Of a stretch of DNA of 64,000 nucleotides, positions 11,362 through 22,374 are shown piece by piece. Source of the DNA: Copromyces sp. CBS 386.78 (Eukaryota > Ascomycota > Sordariomycetes > Sordariales > Sordariaceae). The stretch spans positions 124,001 through 188,000 of the forward strand of contig MU839118.1 of NCBI GenBank assembly GCA_030685235.1, read 5' to 3'. The notes beneath the pieces were generated by a model that saw only the letters and a program-made list of their open reading frames with translations, made no database searches and was not told the DNA's origin. The position numbers and the translations under genes were made by a program. Position 1 is the stretch's first letter, and each line of letters starts with the position of its first letter.

Positions 11362-12683
11362 ATGTCAGACTCGGAATATGACAAGCTCCTCTCCTTCCAA
11401 GAGGCCCTAGAGCTCGTCAAGCTCCCGCCGGACTCAACCTCCCAATACCGCTTCATCGGCACCCGCTCCGCCTACCTCCCAGGATGCGATTACCCACCAG
11501 AAAAAGAGATGCCATCCTTCCACTCGGCGGCCTACGGCGGCCACGTCTACGCTCAGAGTGCCCTAGCAGCTTGCAGAACCTGGAGTGAGATGGAAGACCA
11601 GAAGAGAATCCCCAAGTTTCAAAAACTCGGTCTTCACGTACGTTGTTCCTCCGTCGTTATTCCTCCCTCCCAAACCATCAATCATGTACCATACTGATAG
11701 ACAGCAAGCAGACAATCCACGGCTTCTTCACCGCCCCCGGCAACCGCCACCGACCCTTCATCTACTCCTGCACGCCCTTGACATCCACCCGCTCCTTCAG
11801 CACCTTGTCCGTCACAGCCTACCAACCCTCGGTACCGTCCTCCTCCTCCTCCCCAACAAACGACCACTTCCCAGTCTCCGACGCCGCCTTGCCCCTCCCG
11901 CCATCACCCTGCTTCACAGCCATCATCTCCTTCAAAGCGTCCGAGCCGCACAGCGCGGGCATCGCCATCCAGGAACCGCCCCCGCAAATCCGCTTCCGAG
12001 AGGTCTTGGGCTCAAGAAAACCAACCGACTGGCCGCCTGCCCCCCCAGTGGACATCGACGGCGTGAGGGCTTTGGTGGGCGAGGATGTAGTCGGCCGGTT
12101 TCCCATTGTAGAAATGCGCAAGGTGGATATGACCGCTTACAATGAGGGGAAGCCCGTTCATGAACGACGGGAGCTGTTGTTGTATCGGTTGTTGAAACCG
12201 TTACCTGGCGACCTGGTAGACGGGGAGGGGGGACAAGGACATGCGCAACATGATGCTGCATGTGCGAACAATCATGCAATTGTGCATGCCTACGTCGTTG
12301 ATCGCAACGGGCTGCTGATGGCGTGTAATCATCTTGGCATGGGCTGGACGCTGGGGAAGGCGGCGAGCTTGAGTTATAGTCTTGTTTTTCATACCAACGT
12401 GGAGGAGTGCGTGATGAGGTATGGGGCGAGGGAGACGGGGTTGGATTTGAACCCCGATTGGGAGAGCAGGTCAAGAGGAGGAGGGAAAGCCCAAGGGGAG
12501 GATGAGGAGGGGGTTTGGTGGATCCAGGAGGCGTGGTTCCCTAGGGCGGGAGCGGGGAGGGGGATTGTGGAAAGCAAGGTTTGGAGTCCGGGAGGTGTGC
12601 ATGTGGCGACGGAGTATCAGGATGGATTGATTAGGAGCTTTGAGAAGGAGGAGCAGAAGCCAAAGTGGAATCCAAAGTTGTAA
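11362..12683 (+). CDS. Acyl-CoA thioesterase II (TesB/ACOT8 family)
   Basis: Two exons, 11362-11637 and 11712-12683, give 415 residues. The 74-nt intron has a GTACGT donor and a gcag acceptor. The family consists of two fused hotdog domains that hydrolyse acyl-CoA to free fatty acid and CoA, often in peroxisomes. Seen here: YGGHVYAQSALAACRTW near residues 53-70, then GLH-TIHGFFTAPGNRHRPF across the splice junction (the usual LHS.H.YF..PG..  signature), and in the second half NNHAIVHAYVVDRNGLL, whose Asp fits the catalytic Asp of the C-terminal hotdog. The last three residues are Pro-Lys-Leu, a plausible peroxisomal targeting signal type 1. Compared with bacterial TesB (about 290 residues) it carries Ser/Pro-rich and Gly/Glu-rich insertions, common in fungal homologues. 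The role in fatty-acid turnover is inferred from the family. Confidence 0.9.
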
Positions 12684-14193
12684 GGGCGTGAGTGGTGGGT
12701 GGTGTGGTGAAAGGGAGACGGAGAGTTGGGAGTGGCATTTGCATCTTGGTATCTGGGTTTTGGAGTATGGGATAGCAAAGCGAGAGGTAGACTTGCGTCT
12801 AGAAGCATAGATGCGTACATGTTATGGATTTGTTTGGATACACTCCTGCGGGAGATGACTGGCATATCCCGTTTCTTCTTCTTCTTCTTCTTTCCCGTTT
12901 TAGAACTTTGTTTGGTTTTGGCAGAGAGCGAGTTTACAGTTCTTTGCATCCATTGGGTCTGGTGTCTCAGGTCCTGGGCGACAGACGCTTCACGTGGTCC
13001 AAAGAGCTGCAAGCCTACATGTTCTCCTTTGGCTTGGATGCCACGGACCCTTTTGGAATATTCCATGTAGTCGCCTTTATGAGAGTTATTACTTCCGTTG
13101 CCAGCATAAACAAAAGAGATGTAGATGGGGACATGGAAGTGGAGGGAATCCCGACATTGTGGTAAGGGTCCAACATGAATGCTACCATGATACCCGCTTC
13201 AAGCATGCTCAAATGGCACCAAGGGAGTTGATTCCGCGGCTGGGCGCGAACTGGATTGTTCCAACAAGAGAGCCGAATTCCTTGCCTATAACAGGAACAA
13301 ATAGCCGACACGAAGCGACGGCGACTGTTTGAGTGTTTGAGACAGGGCCCCCGGCTGGACACAAACCCATGAGAGAAGGCGACATCTTCGAAATGGCTTC
13401 ATGGCGCTGGAGCTAGTAATGTTCGTAATCCCCTAGTTATGTTCTGCAGCTGATGTTCTCACTGAACCGGGAATAGTCAGTAAAAGTCGAAATCCCAAAA
13501 AAGCCAATGAGGGATGACGAATTTGGGCACCGAGGAAGGAAGGGGAAATCAGCCAATGTTGGGGCCGCATGATCAAAATATGCTTCATGTTGTACTTGGA
13601 CTGTAGAGGTATGCATGATGAACAACCTCGGACCACTCTCAATAACAAGGGGCGCCTTGGCACTTGGCAGACTCTGGGGAACATGAAGTGGTAATAGAGG
13701 TGAAACCCCAAAAAGTAGGAAGCTGACCTCGAACGACAAAAAGCAAACTGATGTCCAGCCGGGTCTTTGGTTTCCATGTTAGAGGTACATATTACCCCAG
13801 ACTCTTGGGTGACATTGCATCACACTTTTGCTGACTGCCTCTCTGCACGAGGTCATTTGTCCCTTCTGACCAACCGCGTTGCCAGAATTCTCTCTTTTCA
13901 ACTTTCTTTTCCTTCTCCCGTCCACACAGCCCGTCCCCTTTTCCGACCCGACAGCTCTTATATACGCACCAATCAGAGCGTGCATCTTCCTCTCGGATCT
14001 AGCCCGTCATCCTTGGACCTTGGTGACCAACCATTCAGCTCAGTACACCAGCTGTTAGCTGACCCCGGCTCTTCCCCCAGCCCTACTTTGTCCATGCCGT
14101 GCTACCCTCTCGCCCTACTATGTGCAGAGAGAGGGCATGCTGTCGTCGCAATGGAATGAAAATTCCTCCATCAACAAACCTTCAATCCCTCAA

Positions 14194-14455
14194 GCCGGGA
14201 AACTGTACTGTTCATCATACACCAGTTCCAGATCCAGGTTTCGTGGAATCTCGTCTTCGTTTCCATCCTGCTGGGTCGGGTCAGCGCGGGGGGGGCGGGG
14301 GGGGGGGCGCGGCCGGCGGGGCCGGGCGGCGGCGGGGGGCGCGGGGGCGGCCNNNNNNNNNNCGCCGGGAAACGGTTGTTTTCAACATACACCAGTTCCA
14401 GATCCAGGTTTGGTGGAAACCCGTGTTCGTTTCCATCGTGGTGGGTGGGGTCAGC
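14194..14455. other. Assembly gap flanked by a diverged 92-bp duplication
   Basis: Ten Ns occupy 14353-14362. The 92 bp at 14194-14285 (gccggga ... gtcagc) recur at 14364-14455 with roughly 80% identity, including the shared core ACACCAGTTCCAGATCCAGG. The first copy runs into extreme G/C sequence (14286-14352) and the second into a run of about 21 C (14455-14476). This looks like a poorly read homopolymer region whose two reads were placed side by side. Confidence 0.8.
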
Positions 14456-15298
14456 CCCCCCCCCCCCCCCCCCCCCTTCCTTCTTTACATACCTGCTCGC
14501 CTCATTCGGGTGACCTTACCTTTTTTAAGTTGTCTCTTGTCCTGCTGTACCTACTCACAGCTACACAACAAACGTAGACCGGTACATACAAAGCTTTCCC
14601 GTCACCTGAGCACCTCGGGTGATCCAATCATCTTTCCATCTCGGCCATCTTTTTTTTTTTTTTTTTCTTTTTTTTTTCTTTTTTTTTTTTTGCGACCACT
14701 TGCGGCTTTTGCAGCAAAAGTTTGTCGTCGAATCATCGAATGAACTGAACCCTTTTCTTCTTCCTCCTCCTCCCCCCCTTCTCGCCTTTCCTTGAAGACG
14801 CCAACGCCACTTGCGCATTTCTTACCGACCAGACCCTACTGCGACGGAACATTGGACGGACATAAGGAACTTGTGTCATTGTACTTACCTCTCACCTACC
14901 TTGGCTACCTTACCTTGCCTACCTTTCGTCCAATACATAGGTAGTAGCCAACCCCTTCGGACCCTTCCGAGAACTGGCACACCACCATCTTATCTTCTCT
15001 TACAAGCTTTTCTTCAGCCTCCAACATCGAGTGAGTTTGATAAACCGAACAGAGGAAAAGGGTCTCATCGTTCTATTAGAGAACAACCAAGTTTCAGCTC
15101 ACTTCACTTCCTTCCTTCCTACTTCTGTCTGGTCGGCTCGGTGATGAAGCTTAGTACTCGTCCTCCATTTCCGACTTTGTTGTTGTTGTTTGTACCTGCC
15201 GAATTGTACTTGAACACCCGAAAACCGACGACCGTTCCTCTCTCTACAAGACCGAAATCAACATCCTCATCTTAAAACGACGAAACACACAGCACAAA

Positions 15299-15310
15299 AT
15301 GGACCATTAA
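15299..15310 (+). promoter_or_regulatory. Minimal upstream ORF (Met-Asp-His-stop)
   Basis: ATG GAC CAT TAA in a near-ideal context (cacaaaATGG) lies 158 bp before the first in-frame ATG of the Gln-rich gene. If the transcript starts upstream of it, ribosomes should meet it first, and it could lower translation of the main frame. The transcription start is not known from sequence. Confidence 0.4.
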
Positions 15311-15468
15311 CGATTCAACCTTGGTCGTCCGTGGGTTGTCATCAGCAGCAGCGGAAGGACTGGAAGCTGTGAGGGTCAGGAGGCTTTGTTTGTTTGTTGA
15401 TGACGCATGAATGAGCAAGCTACTCTACGCGGTTCCAGCTCTATTCTAGGTAGTACCCGGTGGTGTGG

Positions 15469-16562
15469 ATGATTTTGGTTGAGGAAAGTGAGGAGAACTT
15501 GAACAAACAAAAGCGCTCGATCGATGCAATGGGGATCCAAGTCGAGTCCTCGCTAGAACCGCCTCGTCGATCGTCTCCTTTCGCGCAGCAGCAGTACGGA
15601 CCATGGCACTACCACGATGTGCGCTCAAGCCGGTACGGCTGGGGTGAAGGGGCGGCGCTCATCTCCAACGCATTTTCGGAAGGGCGGTTGGCAGGAGGAC
15701 CTAGTGGAGGAGCGGAGGGGGGGAGTAGTAAGAGCAACAAGAAGACGGCGCCACGGCCTACTCTTGTTGTCGAACAGGCCCTAGAACAACAACAACAACA
15801 ACAACCACAGCCGGGAACCAACAGTACCGGATTACCAGAGGTTCTCCCGGAACCACGTGCAGTCCAACTACCACATGCACCATGTGCATCAATAACCTCA
15901 TCATCATGGCCGTTGGCAATCCCACCTCTAATACCCGCCGCCGCCACAACCCCCATTATCACATTTCCCCTCGTCGCCGCCACCATGCCACAAGATGTTC
16001 AATTACCTCGCAGAAGAAACCTCAAACGCCCCCGTCCCTCCACAGACGTAGACGGCCACAACACGGCCCCCTTAGCCTGCAAGAAGCGACGGCTGCGTTT
16101 ACATGTCGTCACCTCGCGGCTTTCCCGTCCTTTCTCCTTACCGGCCACGCACATCCTCAACCGGGAATCGATCCTGAAGGGCTGCGACAAGAGGTTACGA
16201 AGCATAGCGGCGGCAGCGAACAGGAGGATGGCCATGGCGGGCTGGGGGGTGGATGCCGCTGCTACTGCTGCTGCTGGTGCTGCTGCTGGTGGTGGGCAAA
16301 ATGGAAGTGCGGCGTGGTTTAGGAAGATGGCGGTCATGAATCGGTTTCGGATGAGGATGTTGGGGGAGAACATGAACATGGCGAGGGCGAGGGCGCAGCA
16401 GCAGCAGGCTCAACAGGCCGCGCAGGCACAGGGACAGGGACAGGGACAGGCAGCTGGACAGGGAGTTGTTGTTGTTGTGCCTGGAGGAGTTCATGTTGGA
16501 GGCGGGCAGGTTCAAATTGGGGGAAATGCAGGAGGCGTATATGTACCCATTTTGAGATTTTT

Positions 16563-16626
<64 letters not shown>

Positions 16627-17148
16627 CCACAAGCCTACTACTACGGAGCTGTTAATGGGACAAGTCCACAACTTCCTCCAGGCCTTGAGCTGCTCCAAGC
16701 TGCTGGTGGGCAACTTGAACCAGGGCAACAAGCGCCAGTAACGGGATTTCCATTTCCACCGCCGCCGGTGATACACACCAACACTACAACCAGCTCGGGA
16801 CCACTAGCACCATCAGCACCACGTCTCCACCCCCTCGGCTCGCCCGACCTTGTTCGACCCCCCATAGACGACCAAGACTTGGACTTTGACGAGGACGAGG
16901 ACGTTGCCTTCCCAACCTCTGCGCACGAAAGTCGATACGAAGGCGAGGAAGAGGAAGACGGCCACGAAGTATATGCCGACTTTGGGGTGTTATTCGGCGG
17001 GGATGATGTCGACGAGGAGGAGGAGGGAAATAGTAATAGCCTGTCTGCCCCTGGTGAGATGGGCGTGGAGCAACAGCAACAGCAACAGCACGAGTATTTG
17101 GGTTTGGACGATTTGGATGGGATTCCTTGGGGGGCTAGAGCTAGGTGA
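15469..17148 (+). CDS. Gln-rich low-complexity protein of unknown function
   Basis: Single-exon frame. The first ATG at 15469 gives 559 residues. A second ATG at 15529 (gcaATGG) has a better context and may be the true start, giving 539. Features in order: a short conserved-looking N-terminus (PFAQQQYGPWHYHDVRSS), a basic patch (RRRNLKRPRPS), then KKRRLRLHVVTSRLSRPF followed by LPATHILNRES near residues 205-235, which is the only part resembling an ordered, conserved motif. After it come Ala/Gly runs, Gln/Ala/Gly repeats, a run of 21 Gln and an acidic C-terminal third (DFDEDEDV, EGEEEEDGHE). The basic KKRRLR patch suggests a nuclear protein. Poly-Gln, acidic and Ala-rich segments are typical of fungal transcription co-regulators, but no DNA-binding domain is seen and I assign no function. 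Confidence 0.75.
16564..16626 (+). repeat. Pure (CAA)21 tract coding poly-Gln
   Basis: Twenty-one uninterrupted CAA codons lie within the Gln-rich gene. Other Gln runs in the same protein mix CAG and CAA, so this pure tract probably expanded recently and is likely to vary in length between strains. Confidence 0.95.
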
Positions 17149-18013
17149 GGTGTTGACATGCTCGTATTGTACAAAGTCAGGGTTAGTAGGTAGGAGCTCA
17201 GAAGAGGTACTGAACTCTTTCTTGCACTGCTTGGACTGCTTGGACTGCTTGCCTGTCTGTACGTACCACTTTGTTATGTTTACTATCTCTACATCGAACC
17301 TCGCTGGGTTTTATATATCTATTAGGTCTTAGCATGGCATTTGTCAGTGATCTGTTTGTTTGTTTGTTTGTTTACTTTGTTTGTTGATTCGCGATGGTAC
17401 TAAAAGGTTGGGCTCAGGCCGTTCCTATGGCAACCAATATTTTCTGTCGTTTTTTTTTCCTTTTCTTTTTACACGCGGTCGACATCGGGCGGTTGCTCCC
17501 TGATACTGATGGTGTTGCTGTTGGTGGCTCCGGCCGATGGTATCGATGGTATTGACAGCCTTGGCGGGGACGCCGATGACAGACAAGCCCTGCAGGAACC
17601 TTGGTGATTCGACAGGATAGCGATCGATTGCGTGGTGTTTTGGGTATCGAGAATACGGATGTCGCGGGGAGAAAGGGAGACCGGGTTCGGAGAGAAAAGA
17701 GTGGGATGAAGTGCAAGTTTCCGGGACGGTCCGGGCGACGACCCGCCGGAAATTACGGACGTCCCCTGAAATACAGGGGCCCAAGGTCCGGTCCAGGCAG
17801 TGGAGCTGCCCGTACCTTAGCCGAGAGCTAGGTACCCCACGTTTCAATGGCATGGACGTCATGGCACCCACCAGCGCCTGGGGCTGTCGTCCGCTACGAC
17901 CTGACATACAGTGAGTGATAAGGGACAACTCCCTGTGTGACATCTGACATTAACAGCCTCTCTCCCTTCTCTTTGTTTCTTTCTTCTTTACAAAAAACAA
18001 CAAAACCGCAAAC
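17149..18013. other. Intergenic region
   Basis: The region is 865 bp without a supported gene. It contains a triple CTTGGACTG-like repeat near 17230-17255, a TTTG microsatellite at about 17354-17380 and a T-rich tract at about 17448-17470. The last 60 bp before 18014 are pyrimidine-rich and then A-rich, as expected for a fungal core promoter and leader. Confidence 0.5.
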
Positions 18014-18765
18014 ATGTCCCACACGCACACGCACACCCACCTCAACCCCGAAGCAACCCCCTTCCTCCCCTCGATAAGCTCGCTCCCCACCCTCCCCGAC
18101 GCCGCGCTAATCTCGACTCTCGACCTCCTCTTCGAGCCTTCTCCCGAGCTGCGCGCCCTCGCCCTGCCCACCCTCCGCACCATCTCCTTCTCCTCGTACC
18201 CGGACCTGATCTCCACCCTCGGCGACGAGCTCCTCGCCATCGCCAACGCCGTCGCCGACCCGTCCGTCCCCGAAACCGAAAGGGAAGATCTTGAGCAGCC
18301 GCTGCATGCGATACTAGGCAGTCATCCCCGATTGGGCGAGCCCAAGAAGGAGACGCTCAGTGCGCAGAGTAAGAAGGAGCAGGCGCACTTGAATGCTGCT
18401 GGAGACTCAGAGGAGGTCAAGGAGCAGTTGAGAGCGCTCAACAGGGAGTACGAGGAAACGTTTCCGGGCCTGAGGTATGTGGTTTGGGTTAATGGGCGGC
18501 CGAGGGCGGAGATCATGGCGGATATGAGGAGACGGATTGAGAGGGCGGATTTGAGGGCCGAGGAGAGGGAGGGGATCAAGGTGAGTTTAGTTTCCTGCAC
18601 TTTGCTGCTCGAGAAAGTGCAGAGTAGTAATTGCTCGTGGTGTCGGATGGCAAGGCTGACTTTTACTTTCCCTCCTCCCAACAGGCCATGTGCGACATCG
18701 CGGCCGATCGAGCGGCCAAGCTCCTCAAGTCCGCACAGGAGGCCGTCGAACATAGCAGCGCTTAG
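18014..18765 (+). CDS. OHCU decarboxylase (urate degradation)
   Basis: Two exons, 18014-18580 and 18685-18765, give 215 residues. The 104-nt intron starts GTGAGT and ends aacag. The enzyme converts 2-oxo-4-hydroxy-4-carboxy-5-ureidoimidazoline to S-allantoin, the last step from urate, and lets the fungus use purines as nitrogen. Seen: SHPRLGE at residues 103-109 with the expected active-site His104, LSAQSKKEQAHL, LRALNREYEETFPGLRYVVWVNGR near residues 140-165, and after the splice AMCDIAADRAAKLL, the usual C-terminal helix. The N-terminus has an HTHTHTH repeat. The frame runs on into the intron without a stop for some distance, but only the spliced form restores the family C-terminus. In vertebrates this enzyme is peroxisomal. 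No clear targeting signal is seen here. Confidence 0.92.
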
Positions 18766-19458
18766 AGAAATTGAACACTTGGAACACAAGGCATACATGT
18801 GTCAAAAACTACGACCCTCGACCAATTGTATCGTTGTTGCCAGGCAAGGCAGGAGATCCATATGCGGGCCGCTTTGGGGGTGACCGGCATGCTCGGTGTT
18901 GAAAGCCCGGCGCCAAGGGTGTCGGCCCTCAGCCACACCCGTCCGCCGGCCGGGATATCTGGAAACACTGTGGTGGAAGTACGTTGAGTCTTCGTTTGGC
19001 TTCACATTCTTGGTCGCTACCAACATGCTAACCTAGAGCTAACAGAACGCCTAATGATGCGCCGGCGCCTAATGTATCAGCCTCACCTATTGGCCGGTCG
19101 TTTGTCATCGGACGAATCGACACGGCAACAACATGCACGTAACCTGCGGCACTCAACATACGGACGCTACGTGGGTGACATCATTGGAGACGTTGTTTGT
19201 TCGAACAGGCCTCTGACATTGATTACTCTGCCCAACACAATACGCGGGAGGCCTACTGTCACCCAAAGCCTCGTCCACATCACATAAAGATCTCAACATG
19301 TCCCTCGGAATCTATCTTGTTTTTGTCTCAGCGGCATCACTCATATTTCTTTCTCTTTCAACCCCCCAGCACTATTACCATCATTCACTTTACCTCTCGC
19401 CTGATCCTTCCTCATTGTAACCATCTTTGACTCTACCACATCCGACTCTCAGGGCTTG
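18766..19458. promoter_or_regulatory. Upstream region of the dynamin-like gene
   Basis: No further gene was recognised. The last 180 bp are rich in pyrimidine, with TTTCTCTTTC tracts, as expected for a fungal promoter and leader. Confidence 0.45.
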
Positions 19459-21805
19459 ATGACACTTTCACGTTCCTTGCGCAAGACCACGACACTCACT
19501 TCTGCTACGATGGGTTCTGAGGTTAAACCCCCGGCTTCGGGCATCCTGACAAGCCCTGATCGCCTTCGCAAGATTGATCAGTTGCGCGAGAAGAACATCG
19601 ATGTCATCTTGCCATTGCCTACACTGGTTGCGGTCGGTGACCAAAGCTCTGGCAAGTCTTCCTTGCTCGAGAGCGTCACCGGCATTCCGTTCCCCCGCGG
19701 CCAGGAACTCTGCACTCGTTACGCAACCCAAATTACCCATCGCCGCGATCCTGAGGTGCAAATTATCATCACCATTATCCCTGCTCCTCAGAGCACCGAA
19801 GCGGAGAAGGCCAGTCTCAGGTCTTACCGCAAGGAGCTTTCCTCGACCAACGAACTTCGTGACCAATTTGTCAAAATTCTTGACGAGGTACGTGTCCCAC
19901 TCTCGCCTCCACTGACTTCTACTAACCTCTACACAGGTCAATGTCTACATGAAGATCAAGACGGACAAGAATCCGGAAGGGGAGAAAACCTTCTCCAGGG
20001 ACATCTTGAAGATCGAGAAATGCGGCCCTACGGAGGACTATCTCACCGTCATTGACGTTCCCGGCATCTTCCGCCTGACGTCCAAAGGACAGACGACAGA
20101 AAGCGATCGCCATCTGGTCCGAGACATGGTCACCGGCTTCATCAAGGACAAGCGGACGATTATTCTCGCTGTCTTGCCTGCGAATGTGGATGTGATGACC
20201 CAAGAGATTCTGGCGCTGGCCGAACAATACGATCCGGATGGAGAGCGCACTCTCGGTGTCCTCACCAAACCCGATCTGGTCATTGAGCGCAGTGCCAAAG
20301 AAGCGGTTTGCAACCTCGTCGCTGGAAGGAAGAAGGCACTCAACCTCGGATATTACCTGGTCAAGAACCGTGGTGGCGATGACGACGATGATTCTGATGA
20401 TGATTTGGGTCTTCGGCGGAAAGAAAGGGATCTCTTCCAGCAGAGCCCCTGGTGCAACTTGCCGCAGGAGCGCGTTGGAGTCGCAGCACTTCGTGAGAGG
20501 CTCCAGGATCTTCTAGGTGAGATCACAGACAAAGCTTATCCTGAACTTCGCTCCGAAGCGCGCAAAAAGCTCGCGGACGCCCGGGATCAACGAGACGCTC
20601 TTGGACCTCCTCGGCAGACGGAGCGTGAGCAGCAGCAGTATCTTGCTCAAATCGCAGCCAAGTTCCAGCAAATCGTCCGTGCAGCGCTGGAAGCCAACTA
20701 TTCCACCCATTCGGTGTTTGATGAACATAGCGGGAGGCTTATTACTAAAGTAGTGGGCATTGTCGACACGTTCAACAACAGAATGCGAAGAAAGGGACAT
20801 ACGTACTCTTTTGTGGAGATGGAAACAGAGGATTCGGACGATGAGTCAGCGAGCAACGCGGATGACGGTGAAGAAGACGGTGAAGAAGACGGTGAAGAAG
20901 ACGATGAAGAAGACCATGATTATGACAGCGAGGCCGAATACGAGGCTGCGCAGAGCAACGAAGCCTACTTCAAGAAGGCTCGCCAACTATTTCCTGAGTT
21001 GGAGAGCATCATTAACATGGTAGAGCAACCCGAATTCGCCGTTGAACATGACAACAGCAACTGGATCCGCAACATGTACCTCGAGTCTCGCGGTATCGAA
21101 CTCGGCACCTTCAGCCCCATCGTCCTTGCTAGCGCTTTCCGGGACCAAACGACCAAATGGGGCCCCATGACGGAGTATTATGTCAGCGCCATAATCATGA
21201 GAATCCACATATTTATTCTCGTTGTTCTCGAAAAGATTTGCGCGGATAGAAAGCTTTCTGAGGCAATCAAATCCATCATCATGGATGACCTACTAGCCAG
21301 GTATGCGAACGGCCTGAACTATGCCAAGTTCCTGGTCCAGGTGGAACGCGAGAAGAAGCCCTACACCGTCAATCACTACTTCAGCAGCAACCTCCAGAAA
21401 GCTCGCGGTGATCGAGTCTCGGAGGCCCTGAAGGGTAAACGCATAGTGGATTCAAGATGCTACAGTCCTAGCACCTACGTAGTCAAGTTCGATCAAGTCA
21501 AGACGGCCATCACTAACAAGAGCAACACGGAGCACGCCCAAGACGACATCCACGACATCCTCAAGAGCTACTACAAGGTCTCCCGCAAGCGCTTCGTCGA
21601 CAACGTCTGGCTTTATGCCGTCGATCACCACCTGCTCTCTGGTCCCAACAGTCCCCTGACACTCTTTTCGGAACAGTGGGTGCTTGGATTGGATGAAGAC
21701 TCGCTGAATGCTATCGCGGGCGAGTCACGCAGCACCCGAGACAAGCGAAAGGAGCTGACCAAGAAGATTGCTGATTTGGAGGAGGCGTTGAGGATTCTCA
21801 AGTAG
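19459..21805 (+). CDS. Dynamin-like GTPase
   Basis: Two exons, 19459-19887 and 19937-21805, give 765 residues. The 49-nt intron has a GTACGT donor, an ACTAAC branch site and an acacag acceptor. The GTPase motifs are complete: P-loop GDQSSGKSS (about residues 60-68), a Thr in LCTRYATQI as G2, DVPG (183-186) in place of the usual DLPG, and TKPD (253-256). A middle/stalk region follows and the C-terminal helical part (PLTLFSEQWVLGLDEDSL, ending KKIADLEEALRIL) fits the GTPase effector domain. No PH domain or membrane anchor is seen, as in Mx-like proteins. An acidic insertion with tandem GEED units lies near residues 440-475. An ATG at 19510 (acgATGG) has better context. Starting there removes 17 residues that are basic and Ser/Thr-rich, so two N-termini are possible. 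Membrane remodelling is the family role; the target membrane is unknown. Confidence 0.88.
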
Positions 21806-22374
21806 ACAGACGGTGTCGGTGCTGGTGTCGGGTTTTCATTCAGTGTCTGTCTTGCATGTGCTACGCTGCTGCTGCTCATGCTTCGCTGCTGATGCTCATG
21901 CTTTGGTATGTATGTATGTATGTATGCTGATGCGCATCATGGTCGGTACTACGGTAGGGCGACCTTGCGAACATCGTTTATACGTATGTATGTATACCCC
22001 CAACGAGCTTGACATTCTGACAAGAGAGGGAGCGAGAGACTGGAACTACAAAACCTACCTCATTGCCGGTGGTTCGGACTGGACTGGGAAAAATCGGGAA
22101 GAGATGTGTGTGTGTGTGGTTGGTTCATGGATGGATGGAAATGGAAATGGAAATAGCAGGTGGTAGGTGGTGTATTTCAGTTCAGTTAATTAAACAAACA
22201 ATGATGCCTTGACCATCCACGCAAGCACTGCCTGCCCTTTGAAAGTTGAAACTATACCAATAACCACGAAACACCGATAACACCATACTACCAAAACACA
22301 CGATCCTGTCTGTTATCCCGTCCACGAGGGCTATGAGTCCATGAGATAACATTTGCCCTTTATTAACAATAACC
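21806..22374. other. Intergenic region between convergent genes
   Basis: No gene was recognised. It has GCTGCTGATGCTCATGC-like duplications near 21870-21900, a TATG microsatellite at about 21906-21925 and TGTG/GGAAAT repeats near 22105-22155. It should hold the 3' UTRs of the dynamin-like gene and the DUF2235 gene. Confidence 0.5.

Larger units (their letters stand above)
12684..15468. other. Long gene-free stretch and 5' region of the Gln-rich gene
   Basis: There are 2.8 kb without a gene I can support. Open frames on both strands here are short and lack conserved features. The stretch contains a T/C-rich tract at about 12870-12900, an N gap with flanking duplication (listed separately), broken T runs at about 14650-14690, and pyrimidine-rich sequence from 14750 to 15290 that looks like promoter and long 5' leader of the downstream gene. 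Confidence 0.5.

Noticed and set aside
14099..14743. 214-codon plus-strand frame across the N gap
   Set aside because: It runs through unknown bases, homopolymers and a probable misassembly, so the frame has no meaning.
14811..15275. 154-codon plus-strand frame upstream of the Gln-rich gene
   Set aside because: Pyrimidine-rich leader-like sequence without conserved features; more likely promoter and 5' UTR.
16641..17174. 177-codon minus-strand frame opposite the Gln-rich gene
   Set aside because: Ser-rich antisense of the acidic plus-strand coding region, with no conserved motif.
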